Positions 5,080 to 7,385 of a stretch of 7,385 nucleotides of DNA are shown here, in pieces. Where the stretch lies: NCBI GenBank assembly GCA_029243445.1, contig JAQWSA010000113.1, positions 1 through 7,385 of the forward strand, written 5' to 3'. Under the pieces are notes generated by a model, which worked only from the letters and a program-made list of their open reading frames with translations, made no database searches and was not told the origin of the DNA. Both the position numbers and the translations under genes were made by a program. The DNA comes from Alphaproteobacteria bacterium. Its GTDB lineage: Bacteria; Pseudomonadota; Alphaproteobacteria; UBA6615. Within the stretch, counting starts at the first letter, position 1; the number at the start of each line of letters is the position of its first letter.

Positions 5080-5811
5080 ATGGAATTAATTATAGAATTC
5101 ATCATAGTTTTTGTTCTTGCGCTATTCCAATCTATCTTTGGTATTGGCCTACTTTTATTTGGTACTCCAATATTTTTGATAATTGGTTACGGTTTTGAGT
5201 CAACCTTAGTTCTTCTATTACCTGTGTCTATTTGCATAAGTGCTCTCCAAATTATTTATCATAAAAGGTCTATCAAGTTTTTGTCGGTGTCCGAATACAA
5301 TATTTTTTGTTTGCCATTTCTTCTCTTGTCCCTCGTAATAGCAATAAACTTAGGGGATAAAGTAGATATAAAAACATATGTATCAATACTTTTAATAGTA
5401 TCATCCATAGTTGTATTGAATAAAAATAGAATTATTTTTAACAATAAATATCTATTAAAGCATAGAAAACTCTACTTAATTCTTATTGGTTCTATTCATG
5501 GTTTTACAAACATGGGGGGAGGGTTTTTATCTTTATTTTCGGCTTTAGTTAATGGCGATGACAGGGTGTTAACCAGAAATTATATATCCTATGGTTATTT
5601 GATTATGGGTGTCATACAATATATTACAATTTTGATTATTGGTTTAGATACTATCGATTTTACAAATTGGTATTATATATGTTTGCCATTAATTATTTTT
5701 TTTCCTGCCCAAAAGATATTTAACAAAATCGACAATCAACAATTTACTAAAATAATTAATTATGTTGCGTTAATATTTGGAATTATTGCTTTAACCTTAT
5801 GTCTTCAATAA
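5080..5811 (+). CDS. TSUP family (TauE/SafE-type) membrane permease
   Basis: The 243-residue, very hydrophobic protein has the two-half TSUP layout. The first half contains GIGLLLFGTPIFLIIGYG (residues 21-38) and PVSICISALQI; the second half repeats the pattern at HGFTNMGGGFLSLFSALVNG (residues 140-159). About seven to eight membrane helices are expected, in the inner membrane. TSUP proteins export or import small anions such as sulfite, sulfonates or organic acids; the substrate here is unknown. A TAA lies in frame at 5074, so ATG 5080 is the first possible start, although it has no strong ribosome binding site. The gene lies 49 bases after a DUF1330 gene on the same strand. Its base composition, about 30% G+C by eye and rich in AT-ending codons, contrasts sharply with the upstream hydrolase and DUF1330 genes, suggesting separate acquisition. 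Confidence 0.82.
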   Translation: MELIIEFIIVFVLALFQSIFGIGLLLFGTPIFLIIGYGFESTLVLLLPVSICISALQIIYHKRSIKFLSVSEYNIFCLPFLLLSLVIAINLGDKVDIKTYVSILLIVSSIVVLNKNRIIFNNKYLLKHRKLYLILIGSIHGFTNMGGGFLSLFSALVNGDDRVLTRNYISYGYLIMGVIQYITILIIGLDTIDFTNWYYICLPLIIFFPAQKIFNKIDNQQFTKIINYVALIFGIIALTLCLQ

Positions 5812-5871
5812 ACGTTACTGAGTTTCTTTGAAAATTTTTTATGGTTTTTGGATGCTTCCATTTCATCATCT

Positions 5872-7017
5872 TTAAAGAAATTTGTATCCTGTTGACTGTC
5901 TAAATATAAAAAAGGTGATGCTAAATGCTATGGCTACAAAAATATGCATGTACTCTGGAGATATGACACCTAGGCTGGCACCAGCTATCAAAGGTCCAAC
6001 CGCCGCACCAATATCACGCCAAGTCTGATTTCGTGCAAGTGCTTTAACCTTATTTTTAGAATAAATTTTGGCGACTGCTGCTGGAAATAATGTGCCTAAC
6101 GTAGCACGTGCAAGAACCAAGGCAATGGATCCAAGTATAAGCAAGCCAAACCCAACTAGACCAAACCCGATTATAGCAAGAGAAATTGCGGCAAGTAAAG
6201 GTACGCGAATACCTAGCTTATCAGATATATTACCAGCCATTGGCGCCATAATCATCTCACATACCCTCCTAGAGGCTAAGATACTTCCACCAATTAAAAT
6301 AGCCATTTGCACTGATAAATATTGAGCCCACATCAATGAAATTGTTACGATGAAGATCCCATCAATTCCAGCTCCCATCCAGAAAATAAGTAGGTCGAGA
6401 GTATCAGGGCGAGTAAAAACTACATTGTGAATAATTGGTTTTTTAGGCCTTGCTGGCTGAGCCTTGTCATTTAAAATCAACGCCAGAAAAGATGCAAAAC
6501 TTGTTACTATACCAAGATAGATAAATACATCCCTTGGTCCTACAATTGTAGTAAGCCAAGCCCCGCCTGTGAGGGCAAGTAAAGGACCTACCTGCTCAAC
6601 TGAGCGGCTAATGCCGATTCGAATACCAGTCTTTTCTGAATTCACAGTAGCAAAAGTTAGGGTTACAAGAAGAAGTGCAGCAAAAGAAAGTCCCCACAGC
6701 ATGCGTGACAGAGTTAAAGCTATAACTCCATCAAACCATCCATATCCAAATGTAGATAAAGATGCCGTTGCTGCTGCAATCAAACAAAGTCTTTTTGCTC
6801 CAATTCGTTCAGTAAGGTTAGCAATAAAGCCATAAGCGAATATTCTGATAACTCGATTTACGGCAAGTAAAAACCCAATAACAATCATACTTACACCAAA
6901 ATCATCAGCATGGACTGGCAAAACCACATAAAGTAAAGCATCACCCATAAGGCAAAAAGATAATACCCATGAAGATAACCACACATTTCGCAGTACAAGT
7001 TGATCTAACTGCAACAA
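5872..7017 (-). CDS. MFS transporter
   Basis: The 381-residue product (from TTG 7017) has about twelve hydrophobic segments. The MFS motif A, GFIANLTERIGAKR (residues 63-76), lies between helices 2 and 3. A second-half counterpart, AGNISDKLGIR, lies near residues 261-271, and a central polar loop follows NDKAQPARPKKP. Late segments RATLGTLFPA and RDIGAAVGPLIAG are also typical of drug/metabolite MFS permeases. The frame extends to an ATG at 7104, but those 29 extra residues do not look like an MFS start and have no ribosome binding site. TTG at 7017 is preceded by GAGG with 5-base spacing and is preferred; TTG 7014 is next to it. It is convergent with the TSUP gene (60-bp gap) and divergent from an amidohydrolase gene, which suggests uptake or efflux of that pathway's substrate. 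The specific substrate is not readable. Confidence 0.85.
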   Translation of the reverse strand: MLQLDQLVLRNVWLSSWVLSFCLMGDALLYVVLPVHADDFGVSMIVIGFLLAVNRVIRIFAYGFIANLTERIGAKRLCLIAAATASLSTFGYGWFDGVIALTLSRMLWGLSFAALLLVTLTFATVNSEKTGIRIGISRSVEQVGPLLALTGGAWLTTIVGPRDVFIYLGIVTSFASFLALILNDKAQPARPKKPIIHNVVFTRPDTLDLLIFWMGAGIDGIFIVTISLMWAQYLSVQMAILIGGSILASRRVCEMIMAPMAGNISDKLGIRVPLLAAISLAIIGFGLVGFGLLILGSIALVLARATLGTLFPAAVAKIYSKNKVKALARNQTWRDIGAAVGPLIAGASLGVISPEYMHIFVAIAFSITFFIFRQSTGYKFL

Positions 7018-7099
7018 ATTGTCCTCAAAAAAATAGTTAAATATACTGAAACATATAGCAAACTTTGATAGGTTGTTCCTCACCCATACTAAGAATATG

Positions 7100-7111
7100 T
7101 CCATGCATGGA
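7100..7111. promoter_or_regulatory. 12-bp perfect palindrome, candidate operator
   Basis: TCCATGCATGGA is a perfect palindrome, and with a one-base offset the symmetry extends outward (AATA on the left, TATT on the right), giving about 23 bp of dyad. If the MFS gene starts at TTG 7017, this site lies in the 246-bp divergent region between the MFS and amidohydrolase genes, a normal place for an operator. If the MFS gene starts at 7104 it overlaps the start codon. No regulator gene is visible in the window. The rest of 7018-7263 is AT-rich with no other convincing gene or promoter. Confidence 0.35.
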
Positions 7112-7263
7112 GTATTTCAAAGATGCAAAATATTAATCTAGTTTAATTCAAAATTTAATGTGTTTGAAGTTATATTTGTAATAAAGCGTAAAATTAATAT
7201 GAATGATAAATAACATACCTTGGCGAGAATATTGCTCCCAGTGTGCAGTAACAGGAGAGGCGC

Positions 7264-7385
7264 ATGTTAATCGATATTTATACTCACATTTTTCCGGGTA
7301 CGTTTTATGAACAGATGTTAAAAGCTGCACCACATCTGGGGAATATAGGTAAGCGAATGCAGGCTGTCGTGCCCGTTTATAATAT
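7264..7385 (+). CDS. Amidohydrolase (ACMSD-like family), N-terminal part (3' end outside window)
   Basis: From ATG 7264 the frame stays open to the window edge and reads MLIDIYTHIFPGTFYEQMLK, then AAPHLGNIGKRMQAVVPVYN. This matches the start of amidohydrolase_2 (PF04909) proteins of the aminocarboxymuconate-semialdehyde decarboxylase type, which begin with a metal-binding DxHxH strand followed by FPxxFxxxM and an LGNIGKRM-like helix. AGGAG at 7253-7257, 6 bases before the ATG, is a strong ribosome binding site. Members are zinc-dependent TIM-barrel decarboxylases or hydrolases of aromatic breakdown products. Here the first His of the HxH pair reads Tyr (DIYTH). The gene is divergent from the MFS transporter and lies in the same region as an alpha/beta hydrolase, consistent with a small catabolic cluster. 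Only 40 residues are visible. Confidence 0.8.
   Translation, partial: MLIDIYTHIFPGTFYEQMLKAAPHLGNIGKRMQAVVPVYN

Noticed and set aside
5823..5880. TTTCTTT / AAAGAAA inverted pair between the convergent TSUP and MFS genes, considered as a terminator
   Set aside because: The arms are only A/T-rich 7-mers 44 bases apart, with no GC stem; this is expected by chance in such DNA.
7148..7333. Minus-strand open frame of about 60 residues at the right edge
   Set aside because: The plus strand in the same place encodes a recognisable amidohydrolase start with a strong ribosome binding site, so the minus frame is a shadow.

Overview
The window looks like a chromosomal accessory stretch of a Gram-negative bacterium, most likely a marine-type alphaproteobacterium. 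That placement is an inference from the families present (a histidine phosphatase beginning VYSSQWCRC, Sel1-repeat secreted protein, HupE/UreJ, DUF4198, DUF1330, ACMSD-type amidohydrolase) and from signal peptides of Gram-negative type. Base composition is patchy by eye: the alpha/beta hydrolase and the DUF1330 gene after it are close to half G+C, while the TSUP permease next to them is only about 30% G+C. No rRNA, tRNA, transposase, integrase or CRISPR array was seen.

Left part (1-1412). The 3' end of a histidine phosphatase gene enters from the left edge. Next comes a short remnant of the 3' end of a Sel1-type gene, then an intact secreted Sel1-repeat protein. A roughly 70-bp direct repeat brackets the intact gene with a period of exactly 660 bp, which looks like the trace of a former tandem array of such genes. 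The following 380 bases hold no intact gene but are not empty. They contain what reads as a decayed family 2 glycosyltransferase (three in-frame stops) and then the first ~22 codons of an acyl-CoA synthetase-like gene that stops where the next gene begins.

Metal-linked pair (1413-3354). A DUF4198 periplasmic protein (minus strand) and a HupE/UreJ-type membrane protein (plus strand) are divergent, and their 5' ends appear to overlap by about 20 bp. Both mature proteins are predicted to begin with His-Glu. The likely role is uptake or handling of a transition metal (Ni, Co or a similar ion).

Catabolic-looking cluster (3483-7385). A DUF1330 gene (minus) is divergent from an alpha/beta hydrolase followed by a second DUF1330 gene and a TauE/SafE-type (TSUP) permease. 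Convergent to these is an MFS transporter, and divergent from the MFS gene is the start of an ACMSD-like amidohydrolase that leaves the window at the right edge. Hydrolase, amidohydrolase/decarboxylase, two dimeric-barrel DUF1330 proteins and two transporters together suggest breakdown of an imported organic acid or aromatic compound; the substrate cannot be read from the sequence. The intergenic region at 3783-3901 carries a long imperfect inverted repeat that could mask a ribosome binding site, and a promoter placed so that the hydrolase mRNA may be leaderless. The MFS/amidohydrolase intergenic region holds a 12-bp perfect palindrome that could be an operator.

No clearly new biological system is visible. 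The most useful leads are the divergent HupE/DUF4198 arrangement, the inverted repeat at 3784-3859, the amidohydrolase with Tyr in place of the first metal-binding His, and the small gene graveyard at 1082-1425.
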